Shown: positions 12,019-24,845 of the stretch, one piece after another
Layout: each line of letters begins with the position of its first letter
Position numbering within the stretch: position 1 is the first letter of the stretch
NCBI GenBank assembly: GCA_905182995.1
Contig: CAJJDP010000066.1
Span: 248,001 to 312,000 of the forward strand
Direction of reading: 5' to 3'
From: Paramecium octaurelia
Lineage: Eukaryota > Ciliophora > Oligohymenophorea > Peniculida > Parameciidae
DNA: 64,000 nucleotides
Notes under the pieces: generated by a model
The model's input: the letters and a program-made list of their open reading frames with translations, nothing else
Database searches by the model: none
Told to the model about the DNA's origin: nothing
Program-made: the position numbers and the translations under genes

Positions 12019-12065
12019 AAAATAAATTAAAATATGTAATCATTATACATCACATAAAACTATAA

Positions 12066-13835
12066 TCAAAGTGATTGCCTATCATCAATCTAAGTAAACA
12101 TATGTGTACTATAACTATCAAATTACTGTTGCGAAGGTCTTGCTGTCACTAATTCCTTTATTTTCAAAGGGGATTATTTTTTATTCCTTGACCCTTTTTT
12201 AAGCGTGGTTATATTAAAATTAGAATAACAAGCACTCTTTTTGGAATTGAGTCTGAAGTTTTTGACCAAATCTTTCTTAACAGTGAGAGGCAGAATATGA
12301 AATTATGGTTTAAGATAATTCTCATGGGGTTTCTTCAAATTTAATTTATTTTCTAACATAAATCTTCTTCTCTTGATAAGATCATTGCTCCCATTCCCAA
12401 AATCAAATTCCTAAAATTCACAACTTTTTATTAATTTATGAAATGTTTTTTCTCTGTCTATTATTTTAGCAATACAAAAATTTTGTACGCTGGGATTGGA
12501 ATATTTAGTTAAAAAATGCTGATTCAATTAAATTTCCTTTGACTTTTTGAAACTTTCAACAATATGAATTTTACTCTAATCAATAATTACATCATCTATC
12601 TCTGTCAATAATCTTACCTATTCGTTTGTCAATTCTTTATTTGATAAATTCTATGCTCTCCTCTTCTACAACAATAATTGTAACAATCTCTATCTATTAG
12701 CAGTTTTAGGACCATAATCTTCTATTAATTGTAATCTGCATTCTTCTGGAAACTTATGGATGAACTCATTTGCATCAATCACAATGACTGTAGCTAATAA
12801 GGATGTCACAACGCAGCTATATTCATAGGTTCCAGTTTTATTAATAATAATTTCCTCCCCAATCAAATGTCCTGAAGATATTATACATAAAGAAACATTT
12901 CGATTATCAATCCTTTTTTGTAAAGTCAAATCTCCATTTATCACTAAATAAAATGCATCTCCATCATCATCCTCTGTAGCTAACTAAGTTGCTCTGTCGT
13001 AAGTAATGGTTTGGCAACTATATATCATACTTTCTAATCTCTATGATGAATATTCATTATTCACATCTAAATCATTTAATTATTCACTTACTTTTGAATA
13101 TTTTAAACATTAATTGTTACTTCTCTTTCTTTGTTTTTTCAAACGTCATCTAATAAGTAAAGAAATCATCTTTCTTTAAAACTATCACAAATAATTCATG
13201 ACTATAACATGCTACTGTTAGTGACCTAGGAATATTTTCAACCAAAGCTTTCTCTCCAAATCCTGTACCTACACCTAACAACCTTATCGATTCTCCATAT
13301 TATTATTCTAATTATTATTTCTCCTCCTTTGATAAAGTTGTCTCCTTATGAATATTATGATGCCTAATAATTTTATTTGTAAATTTCTTAGCATTTAGAA
13401 TTTATGCCATTTTTAGTTACGGTTATTAAACCTGTTCTGAATTCTATCTCTACAATGTCATCAACTAATCCATCTTTTTCTATCTCATTAACATAACTTC
13501 TCCATATTATATGATATAAAGTTTATCATTTGATGTATCATTCTCTTGGAACAACACTTCTCCTCCTTTAAAATATTCCATCCTCAATCGAGAGCACAAC
13601 TAAAAAATAATAAACATAAAACTACTTCCAAAATATCGTTCCTTTGCGTTCCTTTCTGCAATTTCTCTGAAACGAATTATTTAAAGTATGGCAGTTCTTC
13701 CATCCTTTACAAAATGTAATGTAATTCTTCTCTGGTATGATTCTCCTTATTCATTGTAAGAAACATTTTCGTTGCCTCGTGTAACTAAGGATTATCACAA
13801 GTCTCATCAAGTGGTTTTAAGTATATTTAATTCAT
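12066..13835 (-). CDS. Soluble cyclic-nucleotide-binding-domain protein, 572 aa
   Basis: Two introns (13600-13625, 26 nt; 13067-13091, 25 nt) give a 572-residue protein from ATG 13835 to TGA 12066. Three CNB-like beta-roll regions are visible: near residue 75 (FKGGEVLFQENDTSNDKLY), a middle one with RLLGVGTGFGEKALVENIPR, and a third with DGDAFYLVINGDL and GHLIGEEIIINKTG. The canonical phosphate-binding cassette FGELALxxxxPRAA is best matched by FGEKALVENIPRSLT. There is no kinase or channel domain; the C-terminal ~180 residues are basic and of unknown fold. Proteins of this type bind cAMP/cGMP in ciliate motility signalling, but binding is inferred only. Confidence 0.85.
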
Positions 13836-13917
13836 TAATATTTATTTATCAATGCTTTTAGCGACATAAAAATAATAGTTCAGTATATTAACTTATCAAA
13901 TACATGAAATAACTCAT

Positions 13918-15074
13918 TCATTTATAACAGACCATCGGAGCTATATCTGCCCAACTACTCAAATACAATTTATTTTGCATTATTACTGCATTTGAAATTC
14001 CTCTTATTTATTAATTTGATTAATAAATTATTGTTGTTTGATTAGTCGATAAGGAATACTCACCAACACTACTCCATGTTTAATAGGTTGATTCTCTACT
14101 TAAATTATTTCCTTTTAAGTGTAAGTGTAAAAGTATTGTTTCATAAGCTTTTGGATTCATAGCAATAATCAACTTGTTATTAATTTCATCATAATTAATG
14201 TTATCTATTTGATGTGGTAATTTAATTGTATGTTCCTTTTATAAGCCTTCTTCCTCTATTTTAAATTAATAAATTGTCTTTCTTAGATTATCGCCTACCC
14301 AGACAGTCTTATCTTAATCCCAAGTTATACCTCCTGCCCAACTAAATTATTACGACGATATAACATGACAATTTGGGATAACTTGAATGTGTTTCAAATC
14401 AAATGTACAATCTAATATATTTGTATATTGAAATTTGAGGGTCATCACACCAAAATTTTTGATATTCATTCCAAGCCCCCATTATTTACGACTAACAAAT
14501 ATTTTATAGATTACCCTTCATTTGGATCAGTGTATGGCATTAACTTTGTGATTAAGAATCTATCCGAAGACACTACAATCAAATCTTTTAGAGTTCCTGT
14601 ATATTACTAACCCATAATAAATGAATGCTGATATTCAAGATGTAGATCATCAATTATTTGAAATACCTCAACTCTTTCCCCACCGTAAAGATAAGCATGA
14701 TTAACAGCTAAAATGTAATGAATTTAATTATGATTCCAAAGATGCAATCCATGAGGATAAAATGCCACATTTGATGGAAATCCTTCAATATGCATTTAGA
14801 TTGGTGTTGATTGTTTATGAGCATTTTATACAATATAAAAGGATGCTTACTTTAATTCAGGAGTGCCTTTAGCAAAGATTTCAGCCAAATTACCAGACGC
14901 AAAAATGAGATGATTTCCATATTAGAGAATATCTTCTGCTCCTGGAATGTCTAAATTCAGATATTCACATCCAGAATAGTTTTCAATTTTTATTACTCCT
15001 TTTACAAAATCTAAATCAACAATGAAGTGAAAAATAGATCCTAGAATTAATGCAAAAATTAAATGTGTCTTCAT
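13918..15074 (-). CDS. Paraoxonase/arylesterase-like secreted beta-propeller
   Basis: One 23-nt intron (14492-14514) gives 377 residues. The start MKTHLIFALILGSIF is a signal peptide or anchor. Body motifs match the paraoxonase family: GCEYLNLDIPGAEDIL, YPHGLHLW, ILAVNHAYLYGGERVEVF, LKDLIVVSSDRFLIT (the LNDIVAV region of PONs), AGGITWDQDKTVWVGD and the closing SNAVIMQNKLYLSSW. PONs are six-bladed calcium-dependent lactonases. Several calcium-ligand positions are not the usual residues (for example K-D where PON has N-D), so enzymatic activity is not certain. Sits between the cNMP and UBA5 genes, same strand. Confidence 0.88.
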
Positions 15075-15127
15075 TTCTAAAATAAAAATTAATTATAATA
15101 AATATAATGAACATTGAAACATGTTAT

Positions 15128-16223
15128 TCATTGTAAACTCTTTAATTGATTCATTAAATCTTCTAAATTTGTATTTTCTTAAGGCGGATCAATAGTTTAT
15201 TATGATTATTATTCTTAATTCAATAAGGATTATTAAATTTCTGCTTCATTAATTGGAGTATCATCTGGTACAACTTCAATTCCCCATTCATTTTCAACAT
15301 GAATAATTTCCTATTTCTATTCTGATTATTCTTTTCTCTTTTATAATTTATTCAATCTAAGCTTTTCTGAATTCAATTTTTATCTTTTCAAGCAATTGTG
15401 ATCTTTACATTCAGGATTAGGCATAATAGCATAATTCTAGAAAAAATCAGCCAAAGCATTGTATCCAAGGAGAAATGTAGTCTATCCAAAACCTAATAAA
15501 TATTTGAGAGTATTCTAAGCCAGAAACCCAGCAGTAATACCCATAGTTGTTGGCAAAGAGGCTGCACATACACCCTCTCTTTTAATTTGCTATTCAGTAT
15601 TTTCAACTACAGCCACAGGAACAGCACATGCGAAACATGCTGTTTCTCCTGGTATCATCAACTAGATATGTGCAGACATTGCATCTTCAGATACTCCACT
15701 CTCCATCCAAACTTAATCAAGTTCATTACATGCACTATTAATTGTCATACGTGCAGCATAATTATCAACACAACTTAAAACTAGATTAACAGGCCCTTCT
15801 TTGAGAGCACCGTTTTGCATTCTCTCCAGCAATTAATTAAAACCTGTTCCTGATGTGATATTTTCATTGTATGCTTCAATCACAACATCTGGATTAATGT
15901 TTAATAATGTTTATTTTGCAGCCTCAACTTTTGATAATCCTACCTATTGTGGAGTGAAAAATAATCTAAATATTAAGGTTATTTAATTACCTATTCATAT
16001 TTGCTAATTCAACTTTGTCATAATCATACATAATCAATTTACCAATTCCACAACGTGTTAACATTTCGCATAAAACTGATCCAACTCCTCCTACACCAAC
16101 AACCAAAACTGTAAACTCCTTTATCTATTGATAATTCTGAACAATTCCCATTCTTTTTAATGCCATTAATCTACTGTAAGGATTGTCATTCCTTACTTCT
16201 TCACTCATTTGTCTATCTTGCAT
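15128..16223 (-). CDS. UBA5: UFM1-activating enzyme (E1), UBA5
   Basis: Activates the ubiquitin-like protein UFM1. A single 25-nt intron (15966-15990) gives 356 residues. Visible: the ATP-binding loop [12 protein letters not shown], the [15 protein letters not shown] segment, [16 protein letters not shown], the catalytic-cysteine segment [22 protein letters not shown] and the zinc-ligand region [10 protein letters not shown]. The tail keeps the UFM1/Atg8-interacting motif ENEWGIEVV and a final [11 protein letters not shown] helix like the UFC1-binding end of animal UBA5. It is therefore a full-length, apparently functional E1. Similarity to human UBA5 is strong throughout by eye. Confidence 0.97.
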
Positions 16224-16280
16224 TTATTAATATTATAAATGAATAATTAATTTTTACCTGATGATGATGATCCTTAACTC

Positions 16281-17027
16281 ATGGAAGAAAGGAAGAGCTT
16301 GTACAAAATTTTTGGAAAGGAAACTTCCTTAGGTAAGGAACTTTTTGGATTATACAATGCACATGAAAAACCAAAAATCAATTATCCTAAGCCAAAACAA
16401 AAAACATAAGAGTAGTTGCATTCTGAAAAAATTAAAACTTAGAAGAGTTGTCCATAAAAAACAGTTATTGAATATCCAAAAGAAGAACCTAAACAAAGAT
16501 AATAATATTATCCCATTGATTTTGTTTAAAAAAGAAAACCAGAAGCAGAAATCAGAAAAGAAATTGAGAAATACTATGAAGGTAGAAAGTTTTTCAGGCC
16601 TGCTGTCTAGGGATAAGATAGAAAAAAATTGATTGAATAATTACAGCGAGTATTTAAATATAAAAGAGGAGCATTGCCTAAGGGTGCAGAACTACCTGAA
16701 ATCAATATTAAAAATGACGATGCTTTCTTAAAAGATTCAGAAACAACTTCAAATGCTATAAAGAAAATGCATAAAAAAGACTTATATTTTACAGGACTTA
16801 AATCTGACAATCAATCTGATGCAACAACTTTATAAGGAGATCCTTAAATTGAATTAGAAGTCCTATTTTCATCGATTATGAAAGAAATTGAAGAAAGACA
16901 GGAATTTCTTTAAGAAATTGAACATCTAAATGAACCAAAATTGAAATAAAGAATCAAAGATGAAATTATTGAAAGAGTTGCGGAATTATAAAAAGTTTAA
17001 GATTTGAGAAGACACTATTGTAATTGA
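16281..17027 (+). CDS. UPF0193 (EVG1/C22orf23-like) protein, 248 aa
   Basis: Intronless 248-codon frame from ATG 16281 to TGA 17025. The C-terminal third has the family pattern: EVLFSSIMKEIEERQEFLQ, then KDEIIERVAELQKVQDLRR, an amphipathic helical region typical of UPF0193. The N-terminal half is Lys/Glu/Gln-rich with GAxLPKGAELPEI-like wording in the middle. In animals the family is expressed in ciliated tissue; function is unknown. Divergently placed from UBA5 (starts 57 bp apart), so the two genes may share a promoter. Confidence 0.75.
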
Positions 17028-17190
17028 TTAGTTATAATAAATAAATATCATAAACTTTATTCCTCATTGAATTCATGAAATAATAAAGTGATTGTAAATT
17101 ATTTATTATAATGAACAGAGCAATATACGATATTTCTGTAATAAAAACTTGAAAAATATAGATGTTATACTATTATAAATATATTATAAA

Positions 17191-20049
17191 TCAAGAATTT
17201 TGAGATATTTATAAAATCTTACTTACTTCGGCCAAGTCAAAAGGTAAACTTATATACTGATCTATTCCATTACGATAGTATTCAATTTTAGAATAATATT
17301 CGACAAGGCCTGTAGTTCCTATTATATATCCCTTTTATGTCATTTTCTCTTTTATATACCTACTTAACCAAAGGCCTCCTCTTTTTGGTAAATCAACATT
17401 AATAAAATACAAAACAAATCCAATATTACCACATTTACACTTTTTTTTTGTTTCTAACAATTTGATTACTTCCTCAGTGCTAAAAGCTCGTGAAGAATTT
17501 ACTTTAAATCTGGATAAAATCATTTCCAGTATTTATATATTCTGAAATTCACAATCTGCAATCAATACCCTGGAACAACATCTTCCTGTCGTTGAAAACT
17601 TAATGATCTCTCCTTGCATTTTTGCTGCTACAGAGACTGGTATTTGAATGGGGGAAAGAGTGTCAGTGCCAAAATCCAAGAAAAGATTGGATGATGTAGG
17701 CTATTATTTTAATTCAGTTAATTAGGGTTGACTCAAAAAGGTTTATTCTCTTTCTCTGGCATCATTTAACAGAGTGTTTACATTTCCTCCACTATTATTT
17801 CCATTTCCACTGTTGCCAAGACTATTATTAATAGTAGCCTCTGGAAAATGGGGTAACTGATATTTGCTTTATGAAGGTGTAGTCTAATAATTGACTCTTT
17901 TTTAGTGTTTGGTTTCTTCATCCTAATAAAAGATGTTAGAGATCTATTCAAAGGAATGAGAATCTTTCTATTTAGAATTAGGAATATTAACTGAATCAGC
18001 CTTCACCTTGGATATTTGGGAAACATAGTTACTTTAGTATTCCGAATACTTTTAACTAAATTATTTTGAAATTCTAGATTGAGAAAAATGAAGAGAGTGA
18101 TCCATTGAAACCTTATTAGATTCTTCCCTGAATAAAGTTTAGGTTTTTTCATTTTATTTTGATGTGTCTTACTATGCCAATAATTGACTTAATGAAGTCT
18201 CTTGATAGTGATATTGTCCAATTAATCGTATTGCTTTCATCTCCTCATTATTAACATTGAATGATTGTAATGTAAATTTGAATGCTATTCCATAAGGTTC
18301 CACTTATGCAATTTCCAATCCTTTTTTCAGTGATCCTGATAAATACTAAGCAAGGATGTGACAGATACTGAATTCTGAAAACTGCAGATTTGGTTTCTTT
18401 AAATTTAATCTTATTATTCTTAAATCTTTTTCATCTATATTTATGGGAGTATGTATTATAACTTGATAATTCTTAGTAGAGAACATCTTCCAAGAAATAG
18501 TAAGGCTGTCATCTTTGGTTTGTTTGATGCAAAATTTGATCAATGGTAACATTAATTGTTTTAACTAAAATATTGAAAATTTTACATTACTCTTTCTGCA
18601 TCTGTTTCAATGATATTGTCAGCTTATTCATGTTCTAATTTGATATCAATCCCTTTGGCTTTAGATGAATCTTGCACCATAATCATTAGATCTTCACAAA
18701 TGGATTGGATATCCACCGTCCCTATTTTCAATAGCAATTTCTTTTAATTATGAAGGTTGAAATCTCTCATATTTGCCAATTACAAATACACGATTACACT
18801 TGAAACTCTAATTGGATACATATACTTCTCTAATATATAATCACTTATCTGAGGATCCGATTCAGCCAACACTGAGATTGTCATTATAGAATTCAAACTT
18901 GGAGTTATGTAAGTGGTGAATTAAGAGAATGCTTGAAATGAAGGTTGATACACTACTTCTCTTTATTCAATTTAAATAAATACAAATGTTTTCTTATTCT
19001 TGCCTACCAAAAATATCTTAATCATCCAGTCATTCATCCAGGTTGCATCTACTTTATTTATTATAAACATATTATTCTTATAAAGTTCATAATCTCCAAC
19101 TAATTTATTTACTAATTCTTTCAATGTAAACCTACTCTGATTAATTGTTCCACTGCTTGCAATCAAATCTTAAAAGTCTCTATTGCCCTACACTATCGCT
19201 AGATTCAAAATTGAAGCCACACTTTCATTATCCATTGAATTACTAAATGAGTTCCTTGAAAAATCAGCTACATTAAATGTTTGGATTATCACATTGTCTA
19301 AATCATCTAGAACAATAAATTACTGTCCCTTAATCCAAGCACTTATTAATAATAGATTAATTTATTTACTATTCATCCAGCAATACAGAATCCATTGATT
19401 TTGATAGTTCTTTCAAAGGTGAAAACCCTCCATAAACAGGACTTTTACAGTTAGATACATTCAAATCATCGGATTTATATGCATCAAATTCTTTCTAAGG
19501 CAAAGCCGATATGCAAATATCAAAGTCCTTTGTTATCTTTTAAGTATTCTTTTCAATTTTTTAGTTAGAATTATTACTATAGCGAAATGAGAAGATTATT
19601 GATAAACAAGTTAATCCTATTCCAACATTGTTAAAATAATTGGAAAATTGTTATTCAAAAAACACATTTCCTATAACATACAATGATGGCAAATTGGCTA
19701 ATTTGTAATTACCTACCAATTATTCTTAAAACAATGTGTGAATTAAGTTTAAGTTTATGATGACTGATAAAATTTATGGTTTACAAAAATAATTCAAAGT
19801 TAGTTATGCTAAAATTCTTATTAAGCAAAGAATTGTTAAAGGATAACCTGACTTCTTTTATTCTTTCAAATAATATAAAATGCGAGCACATAATGCCATT
19901 ATAATTATATCTATAATTTTTATGATGAGTGATATTTTATATTGAAACGCTATGATAATTTTTTATTTATAAATACCTTCATATTGCAACAGTATCATGC
20001 AGACCTCATAGTTTATTAACAATATTATCTAGATCACTTGTTCTGACAT
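17191..20049 (-). CDS. Degenerate membrane hybrid histidine kinase
   Basis: Three introns (19950-19976, 19342-19369, 18565-18590) give 925 residues. Order: several N-terminal hydrophobic helices; a PAS-like region; a HisKA-like helix pair around TTYITPSLNSI where the expected SHELRTPLN box has no histidine; an ATPase region ERLKQLMLPLIKFCIKQT in which the two N-box asparagines are Pro/Phe; a weak G2-box-like SICHILAQYLSG; a Ser/Asn-rich linker; and a C-terminal receiver with phospho-acceptor FINVDLP and GTTG, but DCE instead of DDE and ISLPF instead of the conserved Lys-Pro. The fold is retained while kinase residues are lost, so a structural or sensor role is likely. Confidence 0.85.
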
Positions 20050-20808
20050 TTTTTATTATCAATTTTAACAATTTTGATTTGGTAAATTATATTATTATCG
20101 GTTTTCATTAATTTTTAAATACTTTTCATTTGTTAGTTTGTTATGATTTAAGAGAGAGAAGAACATTTAATGACATTTTTAAATATATTGTTTCGAATAT
20201 AATAAATGATTTAAAAAAATACCCTTTATTAAACATTAACTATAGTTCAATAGCTAATACAAGAACTGCTTTAATTAATATTTATGATATCACCAAATTT
20301 TTTAAAAGTAACTTAGTCATTTAAGGAAGCAACTAAATATTATAAATAATTATTTTACATGGAATATTAATTTTATTGTCTATACCTGAAAGCTTATAAT
20401 TTTTCTATCAAAAACTATCAAGAATTATACTGAAATCACATTACATTGACTTTTATGCTTTGCTTTTAAATTTATCTCTCTATCTTTGAAATTATGTCAG
20501 TAGCAAAAACATATCTCATAATCTTAATTCAAATTCAAGATTTATTAAACTTGGAGGTCACTATTCTGATTGAATAGACCTTCTTGTAAGAGGACGTTAT
20601 AGTAATAATCTTGATGAAATTTAATATTAAAGGGGAGTTTTTTCTTACAATTTGAGCTGGAAAATTTAATTTCATTTTTTAAAAAGATTGAGCTTAATTG
20701 GATAATAATGCTCTTATAATTTGGAAATAATATAATAGTATTCTTTATTATCATTACAAATATTCATAGTGAAAATAAATTATAAAATTTTCATTAAATG
20801 ATCTCATT
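20050..20808. other. Coding-like relic, plus strand, unidentified
   Basis: A plus-strand frame around 20130-20490 looks coding (VCYDLRERRTFNDIFKYIV, then LQIIILHGILILLSIPES) and ends at a TGA. No clear ATG or family. A second short ORF follows from about 20490. Possibly the remains of a membrane-protein gene; the rest appears non-coding. Confidence 0.3.
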
Positions 20809-22671
20809 TCAATTTGAATTAATGTAATATTTTATTTTGAGAAAATGATCTTTCTTAGGACTTGCCATGTCTAATTCAAATAATTTAGGCTATAGACATA
20901 ATTTTTATTGCTCTTACTATGTTGGAATAAGTTATTATTATTGTTGTAACTATAAATTTTTCATACTTTGATGTTGTTTTGGGAGTTGTGGATAGGATAC
21001 TTTTCTGGTTTATTCTTTTGTACTTTTTCTTGAACTTGATTATGTCTTACTTTTAGATTCCGTATTTCTATCAGAATCAGTTAACTTATGAAGTTTGCTT
21101 TATTTTTTGTTAATTTTTGGTAAAATTTAAGGAGTATTTATTTTCTTAATTGGATTGTCTGGGGGTTTACTTACCTAAATTACAGGAGTTTCAGATTGCT
21201 CCTTCTTCTAATTTCTTTTAATATCTATTCAATTCTATACTATAAATACTTGCTCCAGTCCAATTATCTTATAGTAAAGAAGCAAATTAAATGAATTTAT
21301 TATATTCATGAGCATCTTCTAATGGAAATATTTTGACATATTCTCCTAAATTAATATTTTCATATTTGTCTCGTTATTCAGAGCATTATTAAATAAGAAT
21401 TTACTTCTATTCTTGTGTTAATTTTTACTTTTTGCCTGTTAGTACTCTTTATTATAATTACTCTTTCCTTGATGCTATTATTTCTTCTTTAGCTCTAAGA
21501 CTTACATTTATCAATTTTAAAGTATCTCTGATAAGGTTCTTCTTAATAAACGAATCTAATGGCGTATCTGTAGTAAAACTAGGTGTATGATTGACTTCTA
21601 ATAAAAAGGGTTTTAATTTATCATTGATGAAGATATCAAATCCAAGAATTTCAAAGCACATATTATTTGCATAATTGTCAGGTTAACATGATTTGTAGTG
21701 ATGACTAAGAATTGGTTAAACAGTGCAGAATGTTTTTATAAACAAATTATACATATCCTACCACAATTTTTTGATATTATGTCCTTCCTCCTATAATTTA
21801 CCAAACACAGATTTAATTGATCTCTTGTGACCAATATCCATCTTAGTAGCATCATTATTGTAAACAAAGTTCGGATTTTCTTTATTGATAGCATAATTTG
21901 TTAGGTGCATACAAACATCTTCCAAATTATTTGAAGTTGGAGTAACGTATGGCTCAGTTGCAAACCTAACTAATCCATCCTAATATACATAAATTCTCAT
22001 AGGATCTGTTCCAGCCAATAATACATAAACTCGTAAATCAAATTTCAGACCATCTATTAAAAAGGGTCTGTGCATATATCTTTATGCCACATAATGATCA
22101 GTTGGATTTATACCATTGATATTTCTAGTCAGGAATATTCCTTTTCCCTAGCAACTTGCTTCTGGTTTTACTATGAATGTTCTTACTTTTCCTTTGACAA
22201 ATTAATTTTTAAAATCCCCATATTCAGCTGGTAATAACCATGTTTACGGAAAAAATTTATAATCATTTGGAAATTGTTTTCTCATCTTCATCAAATTTCT
22301 TCCAAGATGATTTTTGCGAGCAAGTGAATACATTCCTGGAAAATGGTTTATCTTTTGATGAGCTTTTCAAATATTGTTTAACAAACTTACGTTACATTTT
22401 ACCTAAGGTTTCTGGCTAAACAGCTGCATCTGTCCAAAACATATCCCAATTAACACCATCTGGTTCATATTACAATACCCATTTAAAAAGCTTTTTCCCA
22501 ACAAACTTAACTACATCATATTTTGTATCTCTATTTAAATTCAAAGTTACCTGAAACATTCATAATCAGTTTGTTCTTTTTTCTTTTATCATCAGTTTCA
22601 TTATTATCCTTGAAAGACCCATTAAATAACGGTTCTCCTTCTTTGGATTTTTTCGTTTGCTTTTATAACAT
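20809..22671 (-). CDS. Tubulin tyrosine ligase-like glutamylase (TTLL)
   Basis: Adds glutamates to tubulin, probably on axonemal or cortical microtubules. Introns of 22, 28 and 25 nt (22529-22550, 22363-22390, 21225-21249) yield 595 residues. TTL-domain landmarks: YDVVKFVGKKLFKW, HFPGMYSLARKNHLGRNL, TWLLPAEYGDF, IVKPEASCQGKGIFLT (ATP binding), QRYMHRPFLIDGLKFDLRVY, VCMHLTNYAINKEN, MCFEILGFDIFINDKLKPF and LEVNHTPSFTTDTPLD. The ~130-residue C-terminal tail is basic and Gln/Ser-rich. The wording NHFPGM and EVNHTPSFTTDTPLD is that of the TTLL6/13 polyglutamylase group; the exact subtype is not resolved. Confidence 0.95.
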
Positions 22672-23309
22672 TTATTTTATATTGAGAGAATAATAATTAT
22701 ATTGAGGCATATTAGGTTCATATCTTCATTTAAATATAATACCTAATGTTCCATTTAAGCTATTAATGAACCACTTTTAGCATATATAATTAATGAAATC
22801 TTTGAGATGCTTTAAATTCTTTAAATTATCTTTTAATTGATTTTTTTGATTAATATCTTTAAGGGTAAAACTAAAAACAATTTTCAATTAACTACATAAC
22901 CATGATTGAATGTTATATGTTATTAAGCAATTAGGTATTGAGAGCTTGTAGTGTTCATCAGAAAATTGTTTTGATTAATTCATACATGAAAAAATTGATA
23001 TTAATTAGGATAATACCATAAAACTAACCAAATATTTTAGTTCAGAATTGAATGACTTTTATATTCTCAAAAGATATTTTAAGAGTTGATAGAAGTATGC
23101 ATAATAATTAAAAGGGGAACTTTAGTGTGAATCTTAATATAAAGAGATCTATCAAGTATATTATCATAGACTATTCTAATTGTTTACCGCAGTATCTATT
23201 GAAGAGTTATTCAGTTCATTGATGAATATATTCTTTAACTAATAGCATTTGGATGCATTAAAAATATTCTTCATACAATTTTTTAGATTATTTTCACATT
23301 AATTAAATT
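22672..23309. other. Intergenic, weak ORFs only
   Basis: Upstream region between the divergent TTLL and helicase genes. Two plus-strand ORFs with ATG (about 22912 and 23049) look mildly coding but show no recognisable domain. No RNA gene seen. Confidence 0.3.
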
Positions 23310-24819
23310 ATGGATCAAAACCCTGAATAAGATAGAGATTGGGATGACTTAAAAGGAGTATTAGCGGAAGACATCATTAATAAATTCAAAGAAGTGGGTC
23401 CAAAAGTATATAGTCATCAATATGAATTCATAAATTACTGCTTAGGATAGGATGTCAATCAACAATCTCCAGTGATTGCTCTAAGAAGTTAAACTGGAAG
23501 TGGAAAGACATTGTGTTTCCAATCTCTGATTTATTAAGAATTCAAGGATAAACATCAGAAAATTAGTGAACAGAAATAAATCAAGTAGAAAGATAATACA
23601 ATGAAGGAAGTTAGAATGTTATATCCTTATACAATAGTCTTAGGATAGACTATATACTTGAAATAACATGAGGAGTACTTCAGAAAGCATTTACCAGAGA
23701 GATTGAAGAATTAAAATTTAAAATTTTAAACTTTCTTTGCATTTACAAAAGACAATGTATTATATTTCATTATTAGTGTAGTAATTTCAATAAGTAAAAG
23801 AGAATAGAATTGAAGAGGCTGATTGTTAAGTGTATCTTTGCCATCCTAGTAAAATGTTGGTGGGATTAAAGAACCGTATAATTAATGTGTCAAATCTTCG
23901 ATATTTGATAATCGATGAGGCTGATCAATTATTAGAGAAGAATGAACAAAATTAGGCTAGAGTTGAGACTATGCAATTGATCTAATTCATTTTAGGATAA
24001 ACAAATAATTAAAGTTATTAAATTGTTTTTGTGAGTGCTAGCTTGAAACCTGAAGAAATTTAAAGCCTTATTAAGGAATGTGTTTAAAATAATATTGATG
24101 CAAGCAAGAAAGTAGATTCTAGATTCTTGCATAAAGATGAAGATGATATCTAAGAAGTTGTTTGTAATTTAAGAGTTATTCCATCAATTTAATAACAGAT
24201 ATCTCCTTATACAATAGTTCATATGTATAAAGAAGCTGTGGAATAACCAGAGTAGATCTTGGTGGATTTATTGAAGGATGTATTTGATAAATTTACAGAG
24301 GCTCAAGTTATGATATTCTTTAACAAAAAAACAATTGTTAATGAATTAATAAATTTATTTAAAAAGTCTTAGAAATTGGAATACATAGTTAAAAATAATT
24401 GGATTGGGGAATGTACAGGAGATACCAATTAAGTAGATAGAGAAACAGTGAGAAAGGAATTTAAAGATGGAAAAAAGAAGATTCTACTTTGTACTGATGT
24501 TCTACAAAGAGGGATGGATTTTAGAAAGGTCAGAGTCATCATTCATTATGGATTGCCAATTACACCTGCAGGAGAGTTTAAAGAAGAGAGGTAATCTCAT
24601 ATTATATCTGTATTTAGTTATTATCAACGTTCAGGCAGAACAGGAAGAGCAAAAGATGAAGGAGTGGTTGTCTCTTTGTTATTGGAGGATGATCTAAAAT
24701 AAAAAAGACAAGAGAAATTAGTGGAGAGTCTAGTGATGAACAATTCAAAAATACAAAAGTATGATTAGAAGCAATTCTGCACTGATTTGGCTAAACTATT
24801 GAATTTAAATAAAGAGTGA
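23310..24819 (+). CDS. DEAD-box RNA helicase, 494 aa
   Basis: One 25-nt intron (23757-23781) gives 494 residues. Motif I SQTGSGKT, DEAD motif LIIDEADQLLE, motif III as VSASLKP (SAS rather than SAT), TDVLQRGMDFRKV, and motif VI QRSGRTGRA. Q-motif region is weak. Motif Ia/Ib region is followed by CHPSKMLVGLKN. C-terminal tail is short and charged. ATP-dependent RNA unwinding is expected from the family; which process it serves cannot be told. Starts about 640 bp from the TTLL start on the opposite strand and is followed after 26 bp by the Rxt3-like gene. Confidence 0.93.
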
Positions 24820-24845
24820 TAAAAAATAAATATTAAACAATAAAA

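Noticed and set aside
16345-16632. 95-codon plus-strand ORF rich in lysine
   Set aside because: Alternative frame of the UPF0193 gene; exists only because TAA/TAG are treated as stops in the true frame.
24467-24697. Plus-strand ORF starting MEKRRFYFVLMFY
   Set aside because: Shifted frame over helicase motifs V-VI.
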